Assembly: GCA_016717855.1 (NCBI GenBank)
Contig: JADKEV010000008.1
Span: 1-64,000, forward strand
Source of the DNA: Betaproteobacteria bacterium
GTDB lineage: Bacteria > Pseudomonadota > Gammaproteobacteria > Burkholderiales > Casimicrobiaceae
Direction of reading: 5' to 3'
Length of the DNA stretch: 64,000 nt
Positions 1-11,120 of this stretch are shown here, piece after piece. The position numbers were made by a program, and so were the translations under genes. A model generated the notes under the pieces. The model ran no database searches, was not told the origin of the DNA, and saw only the letters and a program-made list of their open reading frames with translations. Position 1 is the first letter of the stretch, and every line of letters begins with the position of its first letter.

Positions 1-1816
<1,816 letters not shown>

Positions 1817-1954
1817 TGCCCAGCCAATCGTGAATGCGCCCGCTTGCCGCGCGCCGCTTCGGGCCTGACCGGGGGTTCGCGCGAACGGGGCTAACCTGCT
1901 ACTATACCCCAACGGTTTACCGCTTCGCACCCTCTCCCTCAGCCCGAAACGATC

Positions 1955-3220
1955 ATGCCCGGCCCAACCGCCGACGACTGGCCATCGGCCGGTCCGGCCA
2001 CCCCCACTCGAATGACACGGATGGAGCGCCGCGCAACTGGCGCCCTGGCGGGGTTGTACGGGCTGCGGATGTTCGGATTGTTCATCATCCTGCCCGTTTT
2101 CGCCCTGTACGCGGAGACGCTGCCAGGCGGGAACAGCCATACGCTGGTGGGGCTCGCGCTGGGCAGTTACGGGTTGACCCAGGCGATTCTGCAGATTCCC
2201 TTCGGCTGGGCCTCGGACCGCTGGGGCAGGAAACCGATCATCGTGGCCGGACTCCTGTTCTTCGCCGCCGGCAGCGTGGTCGCGGCGCTGGCCCACGACA
2301 TCGTCTGGGTCATCGTGGGGCGGACGCTGCAGGGCGCGGGAGCGATCTCCGCCGCCGTGATCGCGCTCGCGGCCGACCTGACCCGCGATTCGGTGCGCAC
2401 GCGGGCCATGGCCGCGATCGGGATCACGATCGGCCTGACGTTTGGCTTGTCTATCATCGCCGGCCCGGTGCTCAACACGCTGATCGGCGTTCCCGGCATT
2501 TTCGCGATGACCGCGATCCTCGCGGCAGGCGCCATCTGGGTCGTCATCAGCTACGTGCCAACCGCGCCGCCGCGCGCGGTCGCGACGACGGCCGAAGCCT
2601 CGGGCTTCCGCGCCGCCCTCCAGGACCCGGTGCTGCTGCGGCTCAACTTCGGCGTGTTCGCGCTACACGCGTCGCTGATGTCGCTGTTTGTTCAGTTTCC
2701 GCTGTCCTTGCGGGGCGCCGGGCTGCCTGCCGCGGAACACTGGAAGGTCTACCTGCCGGTGATGGTGGTCTCGTTCGTGCTCGTGGCGCCGCTGTTCCGT
2801 CGCGCCGATCACCGGCGCACCTCGGCCCCCGTAATCGGATTCTCGCTGTTCTGCCTGGCGGCGGCGCAGGCCGCGCTGGCGTGGCTGCCGCTGCCCACGC
2901 CGATGTCGATGGCGCTGGTTCTGCTGGTCTATTTCGCGGGCCTGAACGTGCTCGAAGCCGCATTACCGGCGGAAGTTTCCCGGCGCGCGCCGGCGGGCTT
3001 GCGCGGGGTCGCCGTGGGCATCTACAGCAGCCTCCAGTTTCTCGGCGCCTTTGCCGGCGCGACCACCGGCGGCTGGCTGTCGCAGCGCTACGGAGCTGCC
3101 GCGGCCTACTGGTTCGGGTTGGTTCTGACGCTGGTATGGGCCGTTCTGGCCGCGACGCAACGTCCCCCGCTATATAATGGCGACACACGCACCAAGGAGA
3201 CGCCCGCATGGCCTCGCTGA
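1955..3220 (+). CDS. MFS transporter, YajR/efflux type
   Basis: This is a 421-residue major facilitator protein with about 12 hydrophobic segments. The N-terminal motif LRMFGLFIILPVFALYAETLPGG resembles the drug-efflux MFS gene usually found between uvrA and ssb in betaproteobacteria. The loop 2-3 signature GWASDRWGRKP is visible near residue 90. The substrate cannot be told from sequence. In-frame ATGs at 2012 and 2021 would remove a hydrophilic, Pro-rich leader and may be the true start; I keep 1955 as the longest reading. The 3' end overlaps the ssb start by 13 bp. Confidence 0.88.
   Translation: MPGPTADDWPSAGPATPTRMTRMERRATGALAGLYGLRMFGLFIILPVFALYAETLPGGNSHTLVGLALGSYGLTQAILQIPFGWASDRWGRKPIIVAGLLFFAAGSVVAALAHDIVWVIVGRTLQGAGAISAAVIALAADLTRDSVRTRAMAAIGITIGLTFGLSIIAGPVLNTLIGVPGIFAMTAILAAGAIWVVISYVPTAPPRAVATTAEASGFRAALQDPVLLRLNFGVFALHASLMSLFVQFPLSLRGAGLPAAEHWKVYLPVMVVSFVLVAPLFRRADHRRTSAPVIGFSLFCLAAAQAALAWLPLPTPMSMALVLLVYFAGLNVLEAALPAEVSRRAPAGLRGVAVGIYSSLQFLGAFAGATTGGWLSQRYGAAAAYWFGLVLTLVWAVLAATQRPPLYNGDTRTKETPAWPR
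3173..3178 (+). promoter_or_regulatory. Possible -10 element for ssb
   Basis: A perfect TATAAT lies inside the end of the MFS gene, 29 bp before the ssb ATG. I do not see a good -35 at the right distance. It would give ssb a promoter separate from the MFS gene. Confidence 0.4.
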
Positions 3221-3705
3221 ACAAAGTCATACTGATAGGCAATCTGGGCCGCGATCCCGACACCCGCTATCTGCCCAACGGCGACGCCGTCGCCAACATT
3301 TCCGTCGCGACGACCGACACGTGGAAAGACAAGAACGGCGAAAAGCAGGAGAAGACCGAATGGCACCGCGTGACGCTCTATCGCCGGCTCGGCGAGATCG
3401 CCGGTGAGTACCTGAAAAAAGGCAGCCAGGTCTACATCGAAGGCCGCATCGAATACCGCGAATACGAGAAGGACGGCGTCAAGCGCTACTCCACCGACAT
3501 CATCGCCAGCGAAATGAAGATGCTCGGCTCGCGCCAGGGCGGCGGCGATCCGGGCGACCGCGACGTGGGTTCGACGAGCGAACGGCCGCCGCGCGCGAGC
3601 GCTGGCGGGGGCGGGGGCGGAGGCGGCAGCAGTGGCGGAAGTGGCAGCGGAGCCGCCCCCGCGAAGAAAAAGGTCGATGACTTTGACGACGACATTCCGT
3701 TTTGA
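3208..3705 (+). CDS. ssb: Single-stranded DNA-binding protein
   Basis: SSB coats single-stranded DNA during replication and repair and recruits partner proteins through its acidic C-terminal tip. The 165-residue protein has the OB fold at residues ~1-110 (ASLNKVILIGNLGRDPD, then TEWHRVTLYRRLGEIAGEYLKKGSQVYIEGRI). A Gly/Ser-rich linker follows, and the tip ends DDDIPF, the canonical partner-binding motif. The preceding AAGGAGA suits the ATG at 3208. Its place beside uvrA is the usual one. Confidence 0.97.
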   Translation: MASLNKVILIGNLGRDPDTRYLPNGDAVANISVATTDTWKDKNGEKQEKTEWHRVTLYRRLGEIAGEYLKKGSQVYIEGRIEYREYEKDGVKRYSTDIIASEMKMLGSRQGGGDPGDRDVGSTSERPPRASAGGGGGGGGSSGGSGSGAAPAKKKVDDFDDDIPF

Positions 3706-3729
3706 TGCCCGCATCCACGATGACGCGCG

Positions 3730-4320
3730 TTGGGGTCGCCGCCCGCCACTGAAGACGGCGAACCGTGGCATTCCCGGCGCCGCTTCGCCGGCGCCCTGGG
3801 CACGCTACTCGCGGCGCCGGCGCTCCTGCTGTCGCGCCACGCGCCGGCCAGCGGCGCGCCCTCGCGCATGCTGCGTTTCGACCATACGCATACCGGCGAA
3901 AAGCTCACCGTCACCTACACAGCCGGTGACCGTTACGTGCCTGCGGCATTGGCCGAGATCAGCCGCTTTCTGCGCGACTTCCGGACGGGCGACGTGCATC
4001 CGATCGATCCGCAGCTGCTCGACCAGTTGCACATGCTCGCCACGCTGTCGGCGGGCCCTGCCCCTGCCCAGGGCACCGGGCTGTTCGAAGTCATCTCTGG
4101 CTACCGCTCGCCCGCGACGAACGGCATGCTGCGCGAGCACAGCACCGGCGTTGCCTCGCGCAGCCTGCATCTCGATGGACGCGCAATCGACATCCGCCTG
4201 CCCCGCGTCGCGCTCGCCGACCTGCACAGTGCCGCGTTATCGCTGCGCGCGGGCGGCGTCGGCTTTTATCCAGGCTCGAATTTCGTGCACATCGACACCG
4301 GCCGCGTCCGCCGCTGGTAG
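3730..4320 (+). CDS. DUF882/YcbK-type zinc peptidase, Tat-exported
   Basis: The 196-residue protein resembles the M15-like DUF882 (YcbK/MepK) family, periplasmic peptidoglycan endopeptidases. Residues 15-45 form a twin-arginine leader (SRRRFAGALGTLLAAPALLL). Family zinc ligands are visible: SGYRS at 123-127, then SLHLDGRAID with H147 and D154, and a final H187 in FVHIDTG. A TTG at 3730 is the only good start I see in frame; the leader before SRRRF is longer than usual, so the start is uncertain. The gene is convergent with an L,D-transpeptidase. Pairing of these two families is common in proteobacteria, which supports a shared role in 3-3 cross-link metabolism. Confidence 0.88.
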   Translation: MGSPPATEDGEPWHSRRRFAGALGTLLAAPALLLSRHAPASGAPSRMLRFDHTHTGEKLTVTYTAGDRYVPAALAEISRFLRDFRTGDVHPIDPQLLDQLHMLATLSAGPAPAQGTGLFEVISGYRSPATNGMLREHSTGVASRSLHLDGRAIDIRLPRVALADLHSAALSLRAGGVGFYPGSNFVHIDTGRVRRW

Positions 4321-4333
4321 AGCCGCCCGCGCA

Positions 4334-6043
4334 TCAGTGGCGCTGGCTCCAGAAGGCGTTGAATGCTGCGCTGCGCGCCGCCAGTGCGCGCTCCGCGCTC
4401 TGGTCCAGGCGATAGACGTCCCCGGCGAACAACGTCCGCCCTTCGTGATCGGCGATCGCCGTCGTGTAGAAGATCACGACCGGAATGGGGCTCGGCAGGC
4501 GCACCGTGCGCTGCACGCCCGACGCCATTTCGGATTCGATCCGGGCCGCGGTCCAATCCGCCTGGTCGCGCAAGACGAATTGCGCCAGCGCCTCGGCCAT
4601 TTCCAGCCGGATGCAACCGTGGCTGAAGTCGCGCCGGGAGCGCGCGAACAACGCCCTCGCCGGCGTCGAGTGCAGGTAGATGTCGTCGCTGTTGGGCAGG
4701 CCGAACTTGATCGCCCCCAGCGCGTTCAGCGCGCCCGGCCGCTGGCGCAGGCGCATCTTCCCCGCGTCCAGCGCGGCGAGCGCCGCCTCGTCGACCGTCG
4801 TGCCGATGGCGCCGTCCTTCCCGGGACCAACGAACTCCATGTCGTTGCGCGCAAGATAACCGGGGTCCCGCCGCAGCCTGGGGATAATCTCGTTGCGCGC
4901 GATGCTGGGCGGGACATTCCAGTACGGATTGAACTCGATGTAGCGCATTTCGCCAACGAATGCCGGCGTCTGCGTGCGCATCGCCTGCCCCACGATCGCG
5001 CGCATCGACAGCGCCGGCTCGGTCGATGACGGGCCCGCGTCGAACGCCCACAGCCGGAACGACGGAATGTTCACCGCGATCAGCGGACCGTCGGGGAACG
5101 GTGGCAGCCATCGCAACCGTTCCATCGATAGTTCGATCTGCCGCACCCGCGAGGCGAGCGGCACGTTCAGTTCGGCGATGGTCTGCCTGCCCAGGATGCC
5201 GTCGGGTTCCAGACCGTGGCGTTCCTGGAACAGTCTGACCCCTTCGACCAGCGGTGACTCGTAGCGCCCGGCCAGCGGGGCGGGAGAGGCGGCAGGCAGG
5301 TCGCCCGTAACCACGAGCCGCTCCCGCAGCTCGGCGAGCCCGGCATAGGCGCCGCCTGGTTCGATCTTTTTCACCTTGCCGGAGAGCGCGGGCAGCAACG
5401 GCAATGGTTGCTCCGCCAACAGCCGGTAGCGAGCGAGCGCCGCCTTGAGCCTGGTGTAGATGGGGAACGCCGGCTCCGCGCCGTCAATGACCGCCGCGAC
5501 CCGGTCCTGGGCCAGCGCCGCGCGCAACGCCGCAACCGGATCGGACGCCGGCGCGCGCACTTCCGGCGGCACGTTGGCATAGGCCGAGCGGACCCGCCCC
5601 GCGCGCGAGTCCGCGATGAAATTCAGCAGCGCCAGCGTCAGCGAAACGTCGAACCGCGCCAGTTCGCGCTCGGCAGGCGTCCCTTCGTCCAGGCGCCTGG
5701 CTTCCCGCGCCAGCCACTCCGCGTCGTAGTCCCCGGCCGCGAGTCCGCGCACGGTCGCCGACTGCAATTGCGCGATTGCCGCCGCGGCTGCGGGGCGCGG
5801 CCGCCCCGCAGCCGTCCACGCCGGGCCGTGGGCGGCGGGAGCGTAGAAAGCTTCAAGCCAGGATCGGGCGTCGCGCCCGCCCGCGCCGCGCAGGTTCGCG
5901 CGTTGCGCCTGCGCCGCGACCGCCGCGATTTCCTCGATGACGGCAGCCGGTGCCTGCGCGGCGGCCGGCGCCGCGAGGCCCGCGATCAGGGCGATGACGG
6001 CCGCGGCCAGGCAGGCATCGGCTAGAATGCGGGCCTTGTCCAA
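4334..6043 (-). CDS. L,D-transpeptidase, YcbB/LdtD-like
   Basis: A 569-residue periplasmic enzyme predicted to make 3-3 cross-links between meso-DAP residues. It has an N-terminal signal segment (ACLAAAVIALIAGLAAPAAAQA), a Ldt scaffold domain, and a peptidoglycan-binding domain (LFQERHGLEPDGILG). The YkuD catalytic domain ends in SHGCIRLE with nucleophile C477. Length and order match the YcbB subfamily. The frame stays open far upstream, but that part is antisense to the next gene. I chose the TTG at 6043, which directly precedes the signal peptide; the nearby ATG is out of frame. The start is only 21 bp from the divergent DUF1684 start, so the two promoters must overlap coding sequence. Confidence 0.9.
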   Translation of the reverse strand: MDKARILADACLAAAVIALIAGLAAPAAAQAPAAVIEEIAAVAAQAQRANLRGAGGRDARSWLEAFYAPAAHGPAWTAAGRPRPAAAAAIAQLQSATVRGLAAGDYDAEWLAREARRLDEGTPAERELARFDVSLTLALLNFIADSRAGRVRSAYANVPPEVRAPASDPVAALRAALAQDRVAAVIDGAEPAFPIYTRLKAALARYRLLAEQPLPLLPALSGKVKKIEPGGAYAGLAELRERLVVTGDLPAASPAPLAGRYESPLVEGVRLFQERHGLEPDGILGRQTIAELNVPLASRVRQIELSMERLRWLPPFPDGPLIAVNIPSFRLWAFDAGPSSTEPALSMRAIVGQAMRTQTPAFVGEMRYIEFNPYWNVPPSIARNEIIPRLRRDPGYLARNDMEFVGPGKDGAIGTTVDEAALAALDAGKMRLRQRPGALNALGAIKFGLPNSDDIYLHSTPARALFARSRRDFSHGCIRLEMAEALAQFVLRDQADWTAARIESEMASGVQRTVRLPSPIPVVIFYTTAIADHEGRTLFAGDVYRLDQSAERALAARSAAFNAFWSQRH

Positions 6044-6064
6044 AGTGCATCGCTGGAGGCGCCC

Positions 6065-6976
6065 ATGACCGGTTTCACTTTCATCCGGATGTTGACCGGG
6101 ACGACCCTGCTGTCGGTCGCAGCGGCGGTGGCGCACGCCGCGGCAGATCCAGCGTACAAAGCCGACATTGAATCCTGGCGGGCAAAGGTCGAGAAATCGC
6201 TGCGCTCCGACAATGGCTGGCTCACGCTCGCCGGCCGCCACGAACTCTCGTCCGGCACCAACACCGTCGGCAGCGGCCGCGACAACCAGATCGCCCTCGC
6301 CCCGGGCCTGGCACCGGAGCGGCTGGGCACGATCGAAGTCGACGCGGACAAGGACAAGGTCACGCTCAGGCTCGCGTCCGGCGTGGAGATGTTCAACGCG
6401 CGCAACGATCCGATCGGCTTTTCCGAGCGGACGCTGGGGACCGACGTGGACCGCCGCGACTGGGTCTATCGCGGTCGGCTTTCGTTTCACGTGATCAAGC
6501 GGGACAAGGGGAAGTACATCCTGCGCGTGTCCGATCTGGAGAGCGACGTGCGCCAGAACTTCGCCGGGCGCATCTGGTATGACGTGGACCCCCGCATGCG
6601 CGTGCCCGCGAAGTTCGTCCCCTACAAAGGCAAGCTGATCGACATCGTCAACGTGCTGGGCGAATCCTCGCAGGAGCCGGTGGCCGGGTATCTGGAATTC
6701 CGGCTGCACGGCAGGACGCAGCGGCTGGATGCGCTGGCCGATCCGGGCGAGCCGCTGTTCGTGATTTTCAGCGACCGCACCGGCGAATCCACGACGTACC
6801 CGCCGGGGCGCTTCCTGCAAGTCGCGCTGCCGAAGAACGGCAAGACCGTGATCGACTTCAACAAGGCGTACAACCCGCCCTGCGCGTTTTCGGCCTTCAC
6901 CACCTGCCCGCTCCCTCCGCCGCAGAACGTCCTGAAGTCTGGCATCGCGGCGGGCGAGAAATTCCGGGGGCATTGA
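6065..6976 (+). CDS. DUF1684 secreted protein
   Basis: A 303-residue protein with a cleavable signal (MLTGTTLLSVAAAVAHAAAD). The DUF1684 hallmarks are present: WRAKVEKSLRSDNGWLTLAGRHEL near the mature N-terminus, and the C-terminal DFNKAYNPPCAFSAFTTCPLPP with conserved Asn, Pro and Cys residues that end this family. The function of DUF1684 is not established. Export suggests a periplasmic role, and the divergent L,D-transpeptidase is its nearest partner. Confidence 0.85.
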   Translation: MTGFTFIRMLTGTTLLSVAAAVAHAAADPAYKADIESWRAKVEKSLRSDNGWLTLAGRHELSSGTNTVGSGRDNQIALAPGLAPERLGTIEVDADKDKVTLRLASGVEMFNARNDPIGFSERTLGTDVDRRDWVYRGRLSFHVIKRDKGKYILRVSDLESDVRQNFAGRIWYDVDPRMRVPAKFVPYKGKLIDIVNVLGESSQEPVAGYLEFRLHGRTQRLDALADPGEPLFVIFSDRTGESTTYPPGRFLQVALPKNGKTVIDFNKAYNPPCAFSAFTTCPLPPPQNVLKSGIAAGEKFRGH

Positions 6977-6996
6977 GGGAGAGGCGCGCAACGACG

Positions 6997-8043
6997 CTAC
7001 GCCGAACCCTGCCCCGCCACCGCACGGAGGTCGCCGACCAGCGCCGCGATGTCGGTCTCGGTTGTCTTCCACGAGCACATCAGGCGCGCGCCGCCGCCGA
7101 TGAAACGGTAGTAGCGCCAGCCGCGGTCCTTCAGTCCCTCATGGTAGCCATCAGGCAGTTCCGCGAAAACGCCGCTGGCCTCAACCGGATGCAGCAGGCG
7201 CACGCCAGGGATCTTCTGCAGCTCTCCGCCGAGCCGGCGCGCCAGCGCGTTGGCGTGGCGCGCATGGCGCAGCCAGACGCCGTCCCTGAGCATGGCTGCC
7301 CAGGGGGCGGCCAGAAACCGCATTTTCGAGGCGAGCTGGCCGGCCTGCTTGCACCGGAACTCGAACTCCTCCGATAGCTTGCGGTTGAAGTACACGACCG
7401 CTTCGCCCACCGCCATTCCGTTCTTGGTGCCGCCGAAGCACAGCACGTCGACGCCGGCCTGCCAGGTCATCGCTTTGGGCGATGCGCCGGCGGACGCCAC
7501 GGCGTTGGCGAAGCGCGCCCCGTCCATGTGGACGTGCAGACGATATCGTTGCGCGAGTTCCGCGAGCGCCCGGATCTCATCGACCCGGTACACCGTGCCG
7601 CTCTCGGTCGCCTGCGTCAGGCTGATCACCTTCGGCTTCGGATAATGGACGTCGCTGCGGGCGGTCACGATGCGCTCGACCTCGAACAGATCCAGCTTGC
7701 CATGCGGGCCGCCGGCCGTCAGCAGCTTGGTGCCGTTGGAAAAGAACTCGGGGGCGCCGCATTCGTCGGTTTCGACATGCGCGGAATCGTGGCAAATCAC
7801 GCTGTGATACGACTGGCACAGCGACGCGAGGGCCAGCGAATTGGCTGCCGTGCCGTTGAACACGAAATAGACATCGCAATCGGTTTCGAACAGTTCGCGA
7901 AACAGGTTGCTCGCCTCTTGCGTGTGGCGATCCTCGCCGTAAGAAGGCACGAAGTCGGCATTCGCATTCGCCATGGCTGCCCAGGCTTCGGGGCAGACGC
8001 CGGCGGTGTTGTCACTGGCGAACTGCACCTTCAGGTCAGACAA
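6997..8043 (-). CDS. ltaE: Low-specificity L-threonine aldolase
   Basis: A PLP-dependent fold-type I enzyme that cleaves L-threonine or L-allo-threonine to glycine and acetaldehyde. The protein is 348 residues. The active-site stretch HMDGARFANA has the PLP-pairing D174, and CFGGTKNGM carries the Schiff-base lysine K207. SYGEDRHTQEA near residue 34 is typical of the family. The start is a TTG at 8043, which overlaps the 3' end of mnmA by 8 bp, so the two genes are probably cotranscribed. Confidence 0.93.
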   Translation of the reverse strand: MSDLKVQFASDNTAGVCPEAWAAMANANADFVPSYGEDRHTQEASNLFRELFETDCDVYFVFNGTAANSLALASLCQSYHSVICHDSAHVETDECGAPEFFSNGTKLLTAGGPHGKLDLFEVERIVTARSDVHYPKPKVISLTQATESGTVYRVDEIRALAELAQRYRLHVHMDGARFANAVASAGASPKAMTWQAGVDVLCFGGTKNGMAVGEAVVYFNRKLSEEFEFRCKQAGQLASKMRFLAAPWAAMLRDGVWLRHARHANALARRLGGELQKIPGVRLLHPVEASGVFAELPDGYHEGLKDRGWRYYRFIGGGARLMCSWKTTETDIAALVGDLRAVAGQGSA

Positions 8044-9110
8044 TCACGCCTCCACCGAGGCACACTTTCGACTCGTAGACGACGGCGTACTGCCCCGGCG
8101 CAACCGCCCACTGCGGCTCGGCAAACTCGATCAGCGCCTCTCCTCCGCGCAGCCATCCCAGGCTGCATGCCGCGTCGTCCTGCCGGTACCGGGTCTTCGC
8201 GGCATAGACCCAATGCGTGTGCGGATCCGTTCCGGCGATCCAGTGCGTGTTCCCGATCTCGACGGCATCCCGCAGCAGCAGCGGATGGTCGTGGCCCTGG
8301 ACGACGATCAGCTCGTTCTTCAGCGGATCCTTGTGGGCGACGAACCAGGGTTCGCCGTCGCCGCCTGCCTGTCCGCCGATCTTCAATCCGTTGCGCTGGC
8401 CGATGGTGTAGAACGCAATGCCTTGATGCTCCCCGACGACGGCCCCTCGGGCGTGCGCATCACGCCGGGGGTCCGGGGCACGTATCGCTCCAGAAACTCG
8501 CGGAACGGCCGCTCGCCGATGAAACAGATCCCGGTGCTGTCCTTCTGTCGTAGGTCGGGATGCCTTCCCGCTCGGCAATCGCCCGCACTTCGCGCTTGGT
8601 CAGCGCGGCCAGCGGGAACATCGCCCTGGAGAGTTGCAGCTGGTTCAGGCGGTGCAGGAAGTAGCTCTGGTCCTTCGCGCCGTCCTCGCCCTTGAGCAAC
8701 TGGAACAACCCGTCGACCTGGCGCACGCCGGCATAGTGACCGGTGGCGATCCGGTCGGCCCCGGACTTGAGCGCGTGATCGAGAAAGGCCGCGAACTTGA
8801 TCTCGTTGTTGCAGAGCACGTCCGGATTCGGCGTTCTGCCAGCCTGATACTCCCGCAGGAAGTGCGCGAAGACCCGGTCCTTGTATTCGCCGGCGAAATT
8901 GACCTGCTCGATCTCGATGCCGAGGACATCGGCGACGCTGACCGCGTCGACCCAGTCTTCGCGCGAAGAGCAATGCGCGTCGTCATCGTCGTCCTCCCAG
9001 TTCTTCATGAAGACGCCGGAAACTTCATGCCCCTGCTGCTTGAGCAGCCACGCGGCCACGGATGAATCAACGCCGCCGGAAAGGCCGACGACTACTCTGT
9101 GTTTGGTCAT
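8036..9110 (-). CDS. mnmA: tRNA-specific 2-thiouridylase MnmA, two frameshifts
   Basis: MnmA thiolates U34 of tRNA-Glu, -Gln and -Lys. The P-loop GLSGGVDSSV (residues 9-18) and first catalytic Cys (C100 in VLCNNEIKF) are read from the ATG at 9110. The frame then changes twice. Near 8546, after GIPTYD, one base is missing before KDSTGICFIG, which holds the second catalytic Cys. Near 8440, after RTPEG, one base is missing in a G run before VVGEHQGIAFYTIGQRNGLKIGG. With both repaired, the protein is continuous to 8036 and of normal length. MnmA is nearly universal and both lesions are single-base losses in short repeats, so sequence error is likelier than a pseudogene. Confidence 0.9.
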
Positions 9111-9152
9111 GCCGCCATTGTACGAGGGTGCGGCTCGATTGCATAAAAAAAA

Positions 9153-9173
9153 GGCAGGGCGAAACGCCCTGCC
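9153..9173 (-). terminator. Rho-independent terminator of the Ala/Lys-rich gene
   Basis: A 9-bp perfect stem (GGCAGGGCG / CGCCCTGCC) with a 3-nt loop. On the minus strand it is followed by a long T tract, read as eight A's on the plus strand at 9145-9152. It sits just after the 9196 stop and before mnmA. Confidence 0.85.
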
Positions 9174-9195
9174 TTTCTTGTCCTGCGAAGCGGAA

Positions 9196-9477
9196 TTACT
9201 GCTTCTTCGCCGGCTCGGCTTTCGCCGCTGCCTTCTTGGCCTTCTTGACGGCCTTCTTCTTCGCGGCCTTCTTTTCGGCCTTCGACGCGGCGACAACCGG
9301 CGCGACAGCAGCGGCGGGCGCTACGGTGACGGCGGGAGCCGCCTTCGGGGCGGCGGCGGTCGGCGCAACCATCGGCGCTGCGGGCTTGGCGGGGGCGGCA
9401 GCCGGAGTTTGGGCCACGGCGGTGAACGAAACCGCGGCGAATGCTGCGGCGATCAGGGCTGCAAATACTTTGCTCAT
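9196..9477 (-). CDS. Small secreted Ala/Lys/Pro-rich protein
   Basis: A 93-residue protein of unknown function. It has a signal peptide (MSKVFAALIAAAFAAVSFTAVAQ), then a low-complexity Ala/Pro/Val middle and a Lys/Ala C-terminus with repeated KKA units. The mature protein is small, basic and almost without aromatic residues, so it is probably disordered. The ATG at 9477 follows an AAAGGA site. It has its own terminator and is likely monocistronic. Such proteins are common in betaproteobacteria; nucleic-acid or envelope binding is a guess. Confidence 0.75.
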   Translation of the reverse strand: MSKVFAALIAAAFAAVSFTAVAQTPAAAPAKPAAPMVAPTAAAPKAAPAVTVAPAAAVAPVVAASKAEKKAAKKKAVKKAKKAAAKAEPAKKQ

Positions 9478-9640
9478 TGAATTTCCTTTGGAGTAGTGCA
9501 CTTGCTTGAACGAGCCCGCCGGGCGCACGAGGCGCTGGCGGCGGACGAATTTACGGTTGGACTGCAGAACCGAGACACAAAGACGGTGTCAGGCGCCTCA
9601 ACGCAAGGGTTGCGGCAGCGGTTGACACGACCGCACGGAA

Positions 9641-10324
9641 TCAGGCCGCCGGCGGTGCCGGATCGCGCAAGCTGATGATGGGCCAGCGTCGCTGGTCCGC
9701 GATCCGGCGCAGCGCGTCATCCGGATCGACGGCGACCGGATTGGTCACGGCCTCGAGCAGGGGCAGATCGTTGGTCGAGTCGCTATAGGCCCAACTTTGA
9801 CCGAAGTCAACCAGCCTCTGGCCGCGCTGTTCCAGCCACAAGTGGAGCCGGGTGACCTTGCCTTCGCGGAACGCAGGCAAGCCCGCGATGCGCCCCGTAT
9901 AGCGGCCGTCCAGCACCTCGGGATCGGTCGCGATCAGATGTTCGACGCCATAGGCCTGCGCTATCGGCCGGGTGATGAAACTGTTGGTGCTGGTCACTAT
10001 GGCCACAAGGTCCCCTGCCGCCAGGCGTTCGGCCACGAGCGCCCGGCCTCGCGCCGTCATCAGCGGACGGATAGCTTCCGTCATGAACACGCGATGCCAG
10101 CGCGCGAGCTCTTCAAACGAGTGCCGGGTCAGGGGCTCGAGGCAGAACTCCAGAAACGCCGCCTGATCGAGGTTGCCCGCCTGGTACGCGGCAAAAAAGG
10201 CCGCGTTCCGTTGCCCGTACTCCCGGGCATCCACCAGGCCGTGGCGGACCACGAACTCGCCCCACCCGTGGTCGCTGTCGCCTGCCAGCAGCGTGTGGTC
10301 GAGGTCGAACAGCGTGAGGCGCAT
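9641..10324 (-). CDS. HAD-IB family hydrolase, SerB-like
   Basis: A 227-residue phosphatase of the HAD superfamily, subclass IB. Motif I is FDLDHTLLAGDSD with nucleophile D7 and acid D9. Motif II is TSTNSFITRP and motif III the YSDSTNDLPLLEAV metal site. These families act on phosphoserine or similar small phosphomonoesters; the substrate here is not known. The ATG at 10324 lies 4 bp after the hda stop, so the two genes form an operon, a pair I have seen in other betaproteobacteria. Confidence 0.9.
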   Translation of the reverse strand: MRLTLFDLDHTLLAGDSDHGWGEFVVRHGLVDAREYGQRNAAFFAAYQAGNLDQAAFLEFCLEPLTRHSFEELARWHRVFMTEAIRPLMTARGRALVAERLAAGDLVAIVTSTNSFITRPIAQAYGVEHLIATDPEVLDGRYTGRIAGLPAFREGKVTRLHLWLEQRGQRLVDFGQSWAYSDSTNDLPLLEAVTNPVAVDPDDALRRIADQRRWPIISLRDPAPPAA

Positions 10325-10328
10325 CGGA

Positions 10329-11120
10329 TCAGCGAGGGTTGGGGGCGGCATCGTCCGCGGCTTGCAGCAGGTCGGGTTGCAGGAGCTCCTTCACCAACGG
10401 AATCGTGACCGGGCGCTTGGTGGAAAGAGAGTAGCGGTCCAGCGCGCGCAACGTGGACAACAGCGCGCCCATGTCGCGGCGCCCGCGCGTGAGCAGGAAA
10501 TCGACAACCTCGGGGGCCAGGTGAAACCCCTGTTCCCGCGCATAGGCCGCCAGCGCCGCGGGCTTGTCGGCGTCGCCAAGCGGCCGGAGCTCGAGGACCA
10601 ACCCCGAGCCGACGCGCGTGCGCAGGTCGTCGCGCAGCGGCGCCTGCGCCGCTGGCACGCGCGCGCTCAGCAACAACTGGGCGCCGGCGTCGCGGCAGGC
10701 GTTGTAGAACGTGAACAAGCGGCCCTGCCCGCCGTCCGACAGCGTGTCGACGTCATCGATCGCGTACAGCGCACCTGGCACCACGGTGGGTGTTTGCTCC
10801 TGCTCGATGTGCGCCGCCGCGGCGCAGCGGTTGCGCGCGCGCGCCGCCGCCAGCGCGGCGGCCAGCAGATGGCTCTTGCCGCTGCCTGGCGCGCCCCAGA
10901 TCAGCACCGAAGTGTCCCGCAGCCCGCCCGCTGCGAGCGAGCGCAGGTGCGCGAGGACCTCGCCGTTGCTCCCGGCAAGGAAGTTGTCGAACGCGGGGGG
11001 GATCTCCCGCGTCCACTCCAGTATGAGCTGCTGCGGCACTAGGCTTCTGGCGCGGGAGCGCGCGCCAACTGCCCGCGCGGTGAACGCCTGGTCCGGCGAT
11101 GACAGGTCGGGAAGCATCAT
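10329..11120 (-). CDS. hda: DnaA regulatory inactivator Hda
   Basis: A 263-residue AAA+ protein related to DnaA domain III. Hda promotes ATP hydrolysis by DnaA bound to the clamp (RIDA), limiting re-initiation. The N-terminus QQLILEWTREIPPAFDNFLAG resembles the family entry. Walker A is GAPGSGKSH and Walker B YAIDDVDTL. The protein starts with two consecutive Met codons (11120 or 11117). It is divergent from purM, the usual betaproteobacterial arrangement, which separates it from other DnaA-like ATPases. Confidence 0.92.
   Translation of the reverse strand: MMLPDLSSPDQAFTARAVGARSRARSLVPQQLILEWTREIPPAFDNFLAGSNGEVLAHLRSLAAGGLRDTSVLIWGAPGSGKSHLLAAALAAARARNRCAAAAHIEQEQTPTVVPGALYAIDDVDTLSDGGQGRLFTFYNACRDAGAQLLLSARVPAAQAPLRDDLRTRVGSGLVLELRPLGDADKPAALAAYAREQGFHLAPEVVDFLLTRGRRDMGALLSTLRALDRYSLSTKRPVTIPLVKELLQPDLLQAADDAAPNPR

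Noticed and set aside
1817..1954. SOS (LexA) box between uvrA and the MFS gene
   Set aside because: I found no CTGT-N8-ACAG pattern in the spacer.
6044..7078. N-terminal 345-codon extension of the L,D-transpeptidase frame
   Set aside because: It is antisense to the DUF1684 gene, and a signal peptide begins exactly at the TTG at 6043.
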